Assembly: GCA_948434005.1 (NCBI GenBank)
Contig: CAOJEH010000006.1
Location: 1-64,000, forward strand
DNA from: an uncultured Mycoplasmatota bacterium
GTDB lineage: Bacteria > Bacillota_I > Bacilli_A > RF39 > UBA660
DNA length: 64,000 nt
Direction: 5' to 3'
The stretch's first letter is position 1. Each line of letters starts with the position of its first letter. Positions 26,156 through 34,919 of this stretch are shown here, in pieces. The notes beneath the pieces are model-generated. The model worked only from the letters and a program-made list of their open reading frames with translations. It made no database searches and was not told where the DNA came from. A program made the translations under genes and the position numbers.

Positions 26156-27880
26156 TTACATTTCATTCATATATAGGCTTTTATAAACTTTATTATCTTT
26201 TAATAATTCTTTATGAGTACCATGTCCTTTTAATTTTCCTTTATCTATAACACATATAATATCTGCATCTACAATAGTACTTAGTCTATGAGCTACTATA
26301 ATTATTGTATGATCTTTTACTAATTCATCTATTGTCTTTTTGATATATTCTTGTGACTCATTATCTAGGGCACTTGTTGCTTCATCAAATAGTATAATTT
26401 TAGTATTTAAAAGTAGTGTTCTTGCAATAGCTAGACGTTGTTTTTGTCCTCCTGATAAATTTATACCACCTTCACCAATAATTGTATTGTATTTTTTAGG
26501 TAGACTCATAATATAGTCATCTATATAAGCTTTTTTACATACTTCTCTTATTTCTTCTAAAGTAACATCTTCTTTTACTAATTTAAAATTATCTATAACA
26601 CTTAAATTAAATAAGAAGGGACTTTGTCTTATAATAGAAATATTTTCTCTTAATGATTTTTCTGTTAAATCCTTTATATTAATCCCATCTATTAATATTT
26701 CACCATTAGTCGAATCAAAATATCTAAGAAGTAAATTAAATATTGTACTTTTACCATTACCACTTCTACCAATAACAGCATTTTTCATATTTGGCTCTAA
26801 TTTTAAATCTAGACCATTTAGGGTATAATCTTCATCATCTCTATATTTAAATTTAACTTTTTTAAATTCAATAATTCCTTTTGGATTTTCTAAATCTATA
26901 TCTCCATATTTTTCATCTTCATATAATTTATTATTTAAAATTTCTCCTATTCTTTTTAGAGAAACAGTTACTTTATTATAACTTACACCAAAATCACTTA
27001 TACTTTCAACTACTTCATCAACTCTCCAAATATATGATTCCATCATTAAAAATATACTTAAAGGGATTTTGCCTTCTACAAAATATTTACCACAAGTTAG
27101 AAATATAATAAATTGAATAATAAAATAAGCTAGATTATTTAAGGCATAGTACCATCTTTCATATTTTTTTACTCTACTAATATTTTTATATAGTTTATCA
27201 ATTACTCCAAATACATTTCTTTCTATGTTTTGTTTAATACCTAAAGATTTTATTTCTCTAATACCCGTAATGTTTTCTGTTGCTACTTTTACATATTCAT
27301 CGCTTTCTTTTTTTATTTTCTCATGATTTTTTTTAATTTTAGGAAAGAACTTTGTTGATATAAAACACATGATTACTGCTAAAAATAATACTTCCATACC
27401 TAATAGTATTGATATTTTAAATGAAAATACTAAGACAATAACTACTACTACAGATTTACACATTAAACGAATCATTTTAGAAAGTAATTCCATTATTCTA
27501 TCTGGATCTGTATATAACCTATTAATAAATTCTCCTACTCCCATATCTTCAAAAGCGATTGCAGGCATTTTATCTATTTTTTGATATAAGTCTTTACTTA
27601 CACTTTTATTAAATCTAATTTCTAATTGTTGATACAAGCTATCTCTAGGTATTTGTAAAAATGTATATAAAAATATATAAGTTGCTTGATTAATTATTAA
27701 GAAAATAATAAATTTATTAAAATCTAGATTAGATAAAGCTTCTATTGCTATACCCCAAAAAGTAACTGCTAATAGTGCTGGTATATAAGTTAGCGCAACT
27801 AATAGCATATAAAGAAATAGTTTTAACTTATCTTCCTTAATATAAGTCCAAAATATTTTAAATGTTTGTAATTTTTTCAT
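26156..27880 (-). CDS. ABC exporter, fused membrane and ATPase domains
   Basis: A 574-residue type IV ABC exporter half-transporter: six membrane segments in the first ~320 residues, then the nucleotide-binding domain with Walker A AVIGRSGNGKSTIFNLLL, Q-loop SIIRQSPFLF, signature NLSGGQKQRLAIARTLLL, Walker B IILFDEATSALD and the switch His in IVAHRLSTI. It is probably a homodimer exporting a lipid, peptide or drug. No substrate gene is adjacent. Confidence 0.92.
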   Translation of the reverse strand: MKKLQTFKIFWTYIKEDKLKLFLYMLLVALTYIPALLAVTFWGIAIEALSNLDFNKFIIFLIINQATYIFLYTFLQIPRDSLYQQLEIRFNKSVSKDLYQKIDKMPAIAFEDMGVGEFINRLYTDPDRIMELLSKMIRLMCKSVVVVIVLVFSFKISILLGMEVLFLAVIMCFISTKFFPKIKKNHEKIKKESDEYVKVATENITGIREIKSLGIKQNIERNVFGVIDKLYKNISRVKKYERWYYALNNLAYFIIQFIIFLTCGKYFVEGKIPLSIFLMMESYIWRVDEVVESISDFGVSYNKVTVSLKRIGEILNNKLYEDEKYGDIDLENPKGIIEFKKVKFKYRDDEDYTLNGLDLKLEPNMKNAVIGRSGNGKSTIFNLLLRYFDSTNGEILIDGINIKDLTEKSLRENISIIRQSPFLFNLSVIDNFKLVKEDVTLEEIREVCKKAYIDDYIMSLPKKYNTIIGEGGINLSGGQKQRLAIARTLLLNTKIILFDEATSALDNESQEYIKKTIDELVKDHTIIIVAHRLSTIVDADIICVIDKGKLKGHGTHKELLKDNKVYKSLYMNEM

Positions 27881-27910
27881 CTTTTTAACTCCTTATGATA
27901 CTTTTTTTAT

Positions 27911-28474
27911 TTAAATACTATTTATTTTTAAAATTCTTTGTTTTAGTTTGGTTCCTAACTTTTTTTCTTTTGTAATATCATCTATCAATTCATAGATGTT
28001 ACATCCGAATGGTAGGCTTTCATACTGATATAAATCTATATCTAACATACTAGTATCCTTAAGTTGTTTTCTTTTATAATTAGTTATTGCATCATCTAAA
28101 CTAGTTGCTTGATCTATACCATTATATTTTTCTATTGTTCTTTCAAATGAATAATAATTTGCTCCATCTTTATATACTAAAAACACATGATTATGATATG
28201 GAGTATAATAGGTAAATACTTCATAATTATGGCTACTAAACCAATACCTTTCTAACTCCACTTGATCATAACAAATTCCATAGCCACTCTTTAAGCATTC
28301 TTTTGGTCTTTGTAAATAATATGTGTTAAATAGTAACGCCTCATATAAAGTATCATTATTTAATTCTTTTCTTGCATAGGTTTTAAAATCTTTATTAGAA
28401 ACAAAGCCATATTTTATATTATTTTTCATATATGTATATAATTGTTCTGGATTTTCTAGTTTATCAAAAGTCAT
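27911..28474 (-). CDS. Transglutaminase-like cysteine protein
   Basis: A 187-residue protein resembling the transglutaminase-like superfamily: a Cys in SGYGICYDQVELERYWF (near residue 103), a His in YHNHVFLVYKDGANYYSFE about 35 residues later, and a downstream acidic residue. It has no signal peptide. The spacing of Cys, His and acid fits a papain-like fold, but the substrate and whether it is a peptidase are unknown. AGGTG precedes the ATG at 6 bases. Confidence 0.7.
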   Translation of the reverse strand: MTFDKLENPEQLYTYMKNNIKYGFVSNKDFKTYARKELNNDTLYEALLFNTYYLQRPKECLKSGYGICYDQVELERYWFSSHNYEVFTYYTPYHNHVFLVYKDGANYYSFERTIEKYNGIDQATSLDDAITNYKRKQLKDTSMLDIDLYQYESLPFGCNIYELIDDITKEKKLGTKLKQRILKINSI

Positions 28475-28594
28475 TTTATCACCTATTCTTTATTAAAATT
28501 TCGTAATTAGTTTTTCCTATATTTTACATCATTTTTATGTGTATATTCAAGTTTTATTTATAAACCTAATACTATCTATATATAAGTACAATAT

Positions 28595-28671
28595 TTTTAC
28601 CCTATTAAATAGTATTTTTTCATTTATTATAAGGTCTATCTTTATTTAACAAACACATGCATTCAACATGA
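28595..28671. repeat. Duplicated 3' end of rlmD, distal copy (attachment-site-like)
   Basis: Positions 28643-28671 match 29870-29898 at 23 of 29 bases in the same orientation. Read on the minus strand this copy encodes SHVECMCLLNK, the same kind of tail as the real rlmD end (YHVECVCVLNR); most differences are at third codon positions. The similarity continues for about 45 bases beyond the stop (CCTTATAATAAAT, then ACTATTTAATAGGG). The two copies bracket a 1.2 kb segment that holds only the ORF6N gene. Confidence 0.75.
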
Positions 28672-28793
28672 CTAGAACGTACATTATGAATAGTTGACCT
28701 TTATATGTTTGGGTATAACTGACTATGTCATAATATACAAACATACTAGGTACAATGTTTATTATGAACACATATAATAGTTATTAATATACA

Positions 28794-29669
28794 TCACTTT
28801 TTAATTTCATCTAAAACATCATTTAAAATTTTGTTGCTTTCTATTTTATTAATAGCAAAACACTTCTTTCCTAAATCTTTAAAACTACTACCACAGTGAT
28901 ATATGTCCTTGCTGTCTATAATAATAAATCTATCATGAAATTTATTATTAAATACTAAATCGACATTACTATATTGTTTTTTATATTTTTTAATTAATGT
29001 TTCATTCATATTTGCAGAATAAATTGTTATATTAACATTTACTTCTTTTAAAATGTCTAACAATTCTTTACTAGCATAATTATCAATAATAATTATTTCT
29101 TTTTTTGAACTCTTTAAAATATCTAAAAGTAAAGAATATGCATCATAAATCTGTCCATCAAAGAATATTGCATTACTTTTTTCTTTTTCTTGTAATTTAT
29201 CAAAAGAATCTTTTAGTAACTTTATTTCTTCATCATGCTTATAAACTAAATCATTTATAAAACTTTGATTTACCATTGTACTTGAAATAAATTTTCTCAT
29301 AACAACAAAAGCATCAATTATTTGAACATTTACTTTGGCAGCTACATCACTTTTAAGAAGTCCAGATAACATCATTATTCCCTGTTCAGTTAAAACATAA
29401 GGTAAATATCTTATTCCGCCATGTGCTATTTCATTTCTTAAACTTGAGGTCACAAATTGTGATCTCAAGTTTATCACTTCTTCCATAGTTAATTGAAAAC
29501 AAAATGATTCTGGAAATCTCATAATATTTCTTTTAATCGTTTGATTTATAATTCTTGTTTCTGTTTTATATAATTTTGCAACATCTGATGATAAAATAAC
29601 TTGCTTTCCTCTTATTTCAAAAATCATGTCCTCAATTTTTATATTTTCTTTTACTAATAATTCATTCAT
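28794..29669 (-). CDS. ORF6N-domain protein with C-terminal PLD-like domain
   Basis: A 291-residue protein. Residues 10-125 form the ORF6N (phage antirepressor-type) DNA-binding domain: MIFEIRGKQVILSSDVAKLY, RFPESFCFQLT, YVLTEQGIMMLSGLL. After a helical linker, the C-terminal domain reads DGQIYDAYSLLLDIL, KKEIIIIDNYAS and HDRFIIID followed by GSSFKDLGKKCFAI; H-x-R-x(4)-D resembles one HKD motif of phospholipase D/nuclease-like proteins with Lys replaced by Arg. It is the only gene between the duplicated rlmD ends. It could be a phage-derived regulator or a defence effector. Confidence 0.85.
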   Translation of the reverse strand: MNELLVKENIKIEDMIFEIRGKQVILSSDVAKLYKTETRIINQTIKRNIMRFPESFCFQLTMEEVINLRSQFVTSSLRNEIAHGGIRYLPYVLTEQGIMMLSGLLKSDVAAKVNVQIIDAFVVMRKFISSTMVNQSFINDLVYKHDEEIKLLKDSFDKLQEKEKSNAIFFDGQIYDAYSLLLDILKSSKKEIIIIDNYASKELLDILKEVNVNITIYSANMNETLIKKYKKQYSNVDLVFNNKFHDRFIIIDSKDIYHCGSSFKDLGKKCFAINKIESNKILNDVLDEIKK

Positions 29670-29695
29670 AACCTAAAACCTCCTTTATAATTTTA

Positions 29696-29726
29696 ATTAT
29701 ACAACACATACCAGTTAGGGTGGTAT
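29696..29726 (-). promoter_or_regulatory. Promoter and operator of the ORF6N gene
   Basis: A -10 TATAAT (29696-29701, minus strand) lies 27 bases upstream of the start, with AAAGGAGG between. A perfect inverted repeat ATACCA-N7-TGGTAT (29708-29726) fills the region between -10 and -35, and no good -35 hexamer is visible. This looks like a repressor- or activator-controlled promoter, perhaps autoregulated. Confidence 0.6.
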
Positions 29727-29819
29727 AATGAAACATATTCTCCACAAACAACCTATGCGATATTTTTTCAAAAATTAGTAAAAATATCAATAATTTACTC
29801 GTTTTTTCACCATTTTTTT

Positions 29820-29898
29820 GACCCCTACTGAATAGTTGATTTTCCCTTTATTTATAAGGGTTTACCCTCTATTTAACACGCATACACACTCAACATGA
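29820..29898. repeat. Duplicated 3' end of rlmD, proximal copy
   Basis: The real end of rlmD plus about 45 bases beyond its stop (CCCTTATAAATAAAGGG, then ACTATTCAGTAGGGGTC on the minus strand). It corresponds to the diverged copy at 28595-28671. The CTTATAAATAAAG part also occurs in repeats A and B at the left edge of the window. Confidence 0.7.
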
Positions 29899-31052
29899 TA
29901 TGTATTAGGAAACATATCATATGGTTTTATGTGTTCTATATTATAAGCATTTTCTAATAGTTTTAAATCTCTTACTAAAGTATTTGGATTACATGATATA
30001 TAAATTATATTTTTAGGTTTTATCTTATTTATTACTTCAATTACCTTTTTATGCAGACCAATTCTTGGAGGATCTACTATAATTGCATCAATATTAATAT
30101 CTATTTCTTTTATCTTATCTTCTACTTTACCTAATTTAAATATAATGTTATCTATATTATTTATTTTTTTATTATATCTAGCATCTTCTATAGCATCACT
30201 TACTACTTCAATACCTATTACTTTATCTACTAAATCAGCTATATAAATACCAATAGTTCCTGTACCACAATATAGATCTAATACATTCTTTGAATTTAGT
30301 TTTTTAATATTATTTCTAATCTCATTATATATTTTTTCTGTAATAGAAGGATTTACTTGAAAGAATGAATCTTTACTAATTTTATATTTTTTATTACCTA
30401 TAATTGATATAATATAGTCTTTTTTAGTTACTACTTTATTATTTATAATTAATACATCTACAGTATTTAATAACATGTTATAATCTTCAATTACTCCTTC
30501 AAGAATTAACATAACCTCTTCAGTAATATTCCCTAATTTAATAGTAGCACTTTTTAAATTCAATTCATTCTTAATTACTTCTTTTAATACTTTAATAACA
30601 TCATTTATTTTATTATTTACAAGTAAACACTTATCTATTTCTACTAACTCATTACTTTTATTCTTATATAGACCTAATCTATCTTTATCAATGTGTATTA
30701 CTATCTTATTTCTATAATTATAAAGATTAGAATACTCTATTTTATTATAATCTTTAATATCTATAAATCTTGATAATTCTTTAATTTTATTTTCTTTAAA
30801 TTCTTCTTGTAATTTTTCTTTTAAATGAGATATATTACAACCACCACAAATATTATAATACTTGCATTTTACATCTACTCTGTCTGGGGATTTTTTTAAA
30901 TATTTTATTACTCTTGCTTCATTATACTTTTTACTTTCTTTTAAAATTTTTATATCTACATCTTCTAAAGGTAGTGCATTATGAATAAATGTTACTTTAT
31001 TATTTACTTTAGCTATACCTCTACCATAATAATCTAATTTTTCTATTTGCAT
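29862..31052 (-). CDS. rlmD: 23S rRNA (uracil-5-)-methyltransferase, RlmD/RumA family
   Basis: A 396-residue enzyme that makes m5U in 23S rRNA. It has an N-terminal TRAM-like domain (KLDYYGRGIAKVNNKVTFI), iron-sulfur-type cysteines in VKCKYYNICGGCNISHL, the SAM site VLDLYCGTGTIGIYIA, DPPRIGLHKKV and the catalytic Cys in YISCNPNTLVRDLKLL. The 3' end of this gene family is a known integration site for mobile elements, and here a diverged copy of the end lies 1.2 kb downstream. Confidence 0.95.
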   Translation of the reverse strand: MQIEKLDYYGRGIAKVNNKVTFIHNALPLEDVDIKILKESKKYNEARVIKYLKKSPDRVDVKCKYYNICGGCNISHLKEKLQEEFKENKIKELSRFIDIKDYNKIEYSNLYNYRNKIVIHIDKDRLGLYKNKSNELVEIDKCLLVNNKINDVIKVLKEVIKNELNLKSATIKLGNITEEVMLILEGVIEDYNMLLNTVDVLIINNKVVTKKDYIISIIGNKKYKISKDSFFQVNPSITEKIYNEIRNNIKKLNSKNVLDLYCGTGTIGIYIADLVDKVIGIEVVSDAIEDARYNKKINNIDNIIFKLGKVEDKIKEIDINIDAIIVDPPRIGLHKKVIEVINKIKPKNIIYISCNPNTLVRDLKLLENAYNIEHIKPYDMFPNTYHVECVCVLNRG

Positions 31053-31076
31053 AATCTTTTCCTCAATTTAATTATA

Positions 31077-31105
31077 GCATATAAACTGTTTTTTTCACCA
31101 TACTA
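31077..31105 (+). promoter_or_regulatory. Possible sigma-G-type promoter of the ger operon
   Basis: GCATA (31077-31081), 17 bases, CATACTA (31099-31105) fits the forespore sigma-G consensus as I recall it (GHATR, 17-18, CATNHTA). It would be expected for germinant receptors. The predicted start would leave a leader of only ~10 bases before the ATG at 31121, which weakens the call. Confidence 0.35.
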
Positions 31106-31120
31106 ATTATAGGTGATTGT

Positions 31121-32527
31121 ATGGATAAAATCGTTAATAAAGTTAAAGAAAAATTAGGTTATAGTACTGATTATATATTTAAAGAAATTGTTATTGATAA
31201 GAAAAAAGTATACTTTATATTTTGTGAAGTTTTATGTAATGGTAGTGATATAAATGAATTTATTTTAGAAAAGTTTTCTAATTTTAATAAAAAAGATTTA
31301 AAAAATCTTATAAATATTTTACCTGATAATAATATAAAAGAAATTAAAGAAGAAGAAATTACTACTTTTATTAATAATGGTTTTCTAATATGTATAGCTG
31401 ATAATAAAATATTAGCAATAGAAGTTAGAGCAATACTAGAACGTGGTGTTACAACAATTGAAAGTGAACTTTCCATAAGTGGTCCAAAAGATTCTTTTTC
31501 TGAAAATTTTAATACTAATTTGGGACTTATTAGAAAAAGAATTAAATCTAGTAATTTATGGTGGAAAGAACTACCAGTTGGTAAAAGCAGTGAAACTAAA
31601 GTTGGAATTATGTATATGAATGATATAGTTGATAAAGACTTAGTTACTAAAGTAGCAAATAAGATATCTTCTATAGATATTGATGCGATTATAGATTCAT
31701 CTTACATAAAAGACGTATTAGAAGATAATAATAGTTTTTTTCCTACAATTATGTCTACAGAACGTCCTGATAAAGTATCTATGGCTTTACTTGAAGGTAA
31801 AATTGCAATACTTATTGATATGTCTTCTTACGTTTTAATTCTGCCTAATTTCTTTATAGATTTTTTTCATACCGTAGATGATTATTATCAAAAATCTATT
31901 AATACTACTTTTATTAGAATAATTAGAATTTTTGCCTTTTTTATAGCAATACTTCTTCCTGCTTTTTATATTGCAGTTACTACATATAATCAAGATGCAA
32001 TTCCAATGTCCTTACTTCTCTTACTAAAAGCTCAACGTAGTTTTGTTCCATTTCCTGCAGTAGTTGAGGCATTATTCATGATAGTATCTTTTGAAATACT
32101 TAGAGAAAGTGATCTTAGAATGTCATCAACTACAGGTAGTGCTATTTCAATATTAGGTGGTTTAATTTTAGGTGATGCTGCAGTATCTGCAGGTATAATG
32201 TCTCCTATTATGATAATTATTATAGCTCTATCTTCTATCGCAGGTTTTGTTTTTACATCAATTGAACTTGTTAATGCAATTAGAATATATAGAATAATTC
32301 TTTTAATTCTATCATGTATTTTAGGTCTATATGGAATCTATTTAGGAAGTGTTTATCTACTTTATAAACTAATAACTCTAACTTCTTTAAATAAACCTTA
32401 TTTAGCACCTTTTTCTCCTTTTATTAAAAGTGAAATTAAAGACTCTATATATAAAGAGTCTAATACTAATAAAAAATATAGAAACCCTATTCTTACAAAA
32501 AATAAATATAGGGGGAAATATAAATGA
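31121..32527 (+). CDS. gerAA: Spore germination protein, GerA subunit
   Basis: A 468-residue GerA-family subunit of a nutrient germinant receptor of the spore inner membrane. The N-terminal soluble half has ISGPKDSFSENFNTNLGLIRKR. The C-terminal half has about five membrane segments with the family's conserved block, FPAVVEALFMIVSFEILRES followed by GSAISILGGLILGDAAVSAG. The length is near normal. It is the first gene of a three-gene ger operon and overlaps gerC by 4 bp. It is direct evidence that the organism forms endospores. Confidence 0.95.
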   Translation: MDKIVNKVKEKLGYSTDYIFKEIVIDKKKVYFIFCEVLCNGSDINEFILEKFSNFNKKDLKNLINILPDNNIKEIKEEEITTFINNGFLICIADNKILAIEVRAILERGVTTIESELSISGPKDSFSENFNTNLGLIRKRIKSSNLWWKELPVGKSSETKVGIMYMNDIVDKDLVTKVANKISSIDIDAIIDSSYIKDVLEDNNSFFPTIMSTERPDKVSMALLEGKIAILIDMSSYVLILPNFFIDFFHTVDDYYQKSINTTFIRIIRIFAFFIAILLPAFYIAVTTYNQDAIPMSLLLLLKAQRSFVPFPAVVEALFMIVSFEILRESDLRMSSTTGSAISILGGLILGDAAVSAGIMSPIMIIIIALSSIAGFVFTSIELVNAIRIYRIILLILSCILGLYGIYLGSVYLLYKLITLTSLNKPYLAPFSPFIKSEIKDSIYKESNTNKKYRNPILTKNKYRGKYK

Positions 32528-33090
32528 AAAAGGTAATATATATAATTATATTTTTATGCTTAATATTTGGTACTAATAACTATCAAGAATTAAACAGTAT
32601 TTCTATTATTACTAATATTGGTATTGAGAAAAATAAAAGTAACTATAAATTAATTTATCAAGAAGTAATTCCTGTAAGAGAAGATAATACTATTAATAAT
32701 AAGTATAAATACTATGAGTCTTTAGGAGAAAGTCTAGAAGAATGCCAAAAGAAGCTAAATGAAAAGATAGTTAAAAAAGTATATTTAGATCATTTAGAAA
32801 ACATAGTTATAAATACTGATTCTAAAGAGCTTTTTTATAATTTAGACCATCTATTTGATGAAGAATTTGATAACTTCAATATATATCTATCAGATAATAA
32901 AGTTAAAGATATAATTTCATATAGTAATAATTATAAATATATTAATTCTATAGCAGATAGAAAAATAACTTATAAAAAAATTAAAATAAATAGAAATGAA
33001 AAAAGAAAATCTCTAATACCTATAATTGGCATTAAAGATAAAAATTTAATTTTTTATAAATATAAGAATCTAGGTGATATAAATGATTAA
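32524..33090 (+). CDS. Short GerC-like germination protein without lipobox
   Basis: A 188-residue Ger(x)C-type protein. After a hydrophobic N-terminus it reads NNYQELNSISIITNIGIEK, which matches the start of mature GerC (C-W-D-x-R-E-L-N ... G-I-D-K), and IYQEVIPVRE. The lipobox Cys, normally just before this block, is absent (the sequence is FGTNNYQEL), so it is probably not lipidated. It is about half the usual length of ~370-400 and lacks domains 2 and 3. It overlaps both gerA and gerB by a few bases. Confidence 0.8.
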   Translation: MKKVIYIIIFLCLIFGTNNYQELNSISIITNIGIEKNKSNYKLIYQEVIPVREDNTINNKYKYYESLGESLEECQKKLNEKIVKKVYLDHLENIVINTDSKELFYNLDHLFDEEFDNFNIYLSDNKVKDIISYSNNYKYINSIADRKITYKKIKINRNEKRKSLIPIIGIKDKNLIFYKYKNLGDIND

Positions 33091-33853
33091 AAGAGATATT
33101 TCGATGATAGCATTAATATTTTTTCTAACAAGAACTTTTTTTAGTCTATATACTTTTACAAATATATATAGTTATTTAATTACTTTTTTTTCTATATTTA
33201 TATCTATTATTATAATAAAGAAAATAAAAGTAGATTTTTTAAAAAGTAAAATTGCTAAAATAATATATTTATTAATAATACTTTTTTCTTTTATAATTAT
33301 TTTAAATAATACTATTATATTTATAAATATGAATTATTTTAAATATAATAATTACTTTGTTACTTTGTTATCTCTTCTTTTAATAACTTATATTATAGGT
33401 AAAAATGATATTAAAACAATTGGTTCTATGAGTGAAGTATTTATGGTTATTTTTGTTATTATTTCTATTATTATATATATAGGTCTTATATCATTAGTTG
33501 ATATTAGAAACTATAATACTTATATTAATATAAATAAATTATCTATTAATTTTATTCCTATGTTAATTATATTTATCATCTATTATATTAGACATAATAA
33601 TATTATATTTGGTTATATTATTGGAGCATCATCTTTTCTAGTAGATAACTTTTTACTAATAGGATCTTTAGGTACAAAGTTAATACTAACTTATAAATTT
33701 CCTGGTATTTCTATATTAAAATCACTTAATTTTTTTAATTTTGTTAATCATTTAGATAAGTTATTTTCTTTTATATACTTATTTGAATATACAATTACTT
33801 TATCATTAATCATATATATTTTTAAAGATACAATAAAAAGGCTTAAAAACTAG
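33083..33853 (+). CDS. GerB-family germination permease, short
   Basis: A 256-residue protein, nearly all hydrophobic, with about eight membrane segments. Position in the operon and features such as ISMIALIFFLTRTF, GSMSEVFMVIFVIISI and a mid-protein DIRNYNT fit the GerB/GerAB family of APC-like transporters, which bind the germinant. Usual members are about 365 residues with ten segments, so two or so are missing. The assignment relies largely on context. Confidence 0.7.
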   Translation: MIKRDISMIALIFFLTRTFFSLYTFTNIYSYLITFFSIFISIIIIKKIKVDFLKSKIAKIIYLLIILFSFIIILNNTIIFINMNYFKYNNYFVTLLSLLLITYIIGKNDIKTIGSMSEVFMVIFVIISIIIYIGLISLVDIRNYNTYININKLSINFIPMLIIFIIYYIRHNNIIFGYIIGASSFLVDNFLLIGSLGTKLILTYKFPGISILKSLNFFNFVNHLDKLFSFIYLFEYTITLSLIIYIFKDTIKRLKN

Positions 33854-33865
33854 CCTTTTGTTATT
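33835..33865. terminator. Bidirectional terminator between gerB and the convergent gene
   Basis: AAAAGGCT / TAGCCTTTT hairpin (33836-33859) with T-rich flanks, covering both stop codons of the two convergent genes. Confidence 0.7.
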
Positions 33866-34359
33866 TCGCAACTATATCCCATATACTCATAAAAACCTTT
33901 TTGATTTGTTATATCTTGAAAATAATAGTTAAAGCCCTCTTCGTTTAAATTATCATTTGCAATATCTTTATCAATTACTATTTTTGTCATATTTCCGTTT
34001 GTTTCTACATTAGCATTTTTCATATTAGATAAATTTTGATACTCTTGTTCATAACTTTGATTATCATTACTATTGTTTATATTAGTTTCTACTTTATTAT
34101 TTATATTATTAGAGTTAATTACAAATTCTATAGTATTAGTTATAAGTTCATTATTAATATATTTACTTTTACTTGTACCTATATGAATATTATCAGAAAA
34201 AGTTTTATTACATGTTAATATTTCTATACTCTTTTTATTCTTATTACTTTTTGATTTTTCTTTAGGAATATATTTTCTAAATACTGGTGGTGCTATTATT
34301 AAAAGTAATAATAAAAACATACATAAAATAACTAGTACAAGTGGTTTTTCTTTTTTCAT
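33850..34359 (-). CDS. Hypothetical single-pass membrane protein
   Basis: A 169-residue protein with a cytoplasmic KKEK start, one membrane segment (about residues 6-27) and an outside domain. It has two Cys (ILTCNKTF and GYSCEITKG), which could form a disulphide, and an Asn-rich middle (NINNSNDNQSYEQEYQ). No family recognised. It converges with gerB and lies 9 bp downstream of the next membrane protein gene. Confidence 0.6.
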   Translation of the reverse strand: MKKEKPLVLVILCMFLLLLLIIAPPVFRKYIPKEKSKSNKNKKSIEILTCNKTFSDNIHIGTSKSKYINNELITNTIEFVINSNNINNKVETNINNSNDNQSYEQEYQNLSNMKNANVETNGNMTKIVIDKDIANDNLNEEGFNYYFQDITNQKGFYEYMGYSCEITKG

Positions 34360-34368
34360 TTAAACCTC

Positions 34369-34881
34369 CTATAATAGTTCAATTTCTTCTTTTGTTTCTT
34401 TAGATGAGCTACTTTGTTCCTCGTCCTTTTTATTTGTATCAATATCTTTTATATCATTATATTTTTCTATATCTTCGTATTTTTCTTCTATCTTATTAGT
34501 CTCTAATTCATCATTACCTGGTATAGTTTTGACTAATCTAGTTATTAAATATATTAAAAATATGAATGGAATTACTGGACTAAGTATTATTATATAATAA
34601 ATTATTTTATTAGTTTGTATAAGATTTTGACTTTTCATAACATTAATAAAGTTTACAGAAAATATTACTGTTATAGCAAGTAAAACTAATGTTACTACTA
34701 TAGATATTAATGAAGCATGAAAATTAATTTTATTGTTGTATCCTTTTATACCTTTTTTCTCTGCATTTTTTTTATACAACCATAAAACTATACCAACAAT
34801 AATTACAATTATAAGTATTGGTAAAAAAACTTTTACAATTAATTCAATAAACTCTTTCTTTGAAAAATTGAGACCCTTCAT
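34369..34881 (-). CDS. Hypothetical membrane protein
   Basis: A 170-residue protein with three membrane segments (about residues 15-34, 54-78 and 90-113) and a charged acidic C-terminal tail (NKIEEKYEDIEKYNDIKDID, then DEEQSSSSKETKEE). No family recognised. It is co-directional with its neighbours. Confidence 0.6.
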   Translation of the reverse strand: MKGLNFSKKEFIELIVKVFLPILIIVIIVGIVLWLYKKNAEKKGIKGYNNKINFHASLISIVVTLVLLAITVIFSVNFINVMKSQNLIQTNKIIYYIIILSPVIPFIFLIYLITRLVKTIPGNDELETNKIEEKYEDIEKYNDIKDIDTNKKDEEQSSSSKETKEEIELL

Positions 34882-34919
34882 ATTCTATCACCTATTCTAA
34901 ATATAGCATAAATACCTAG

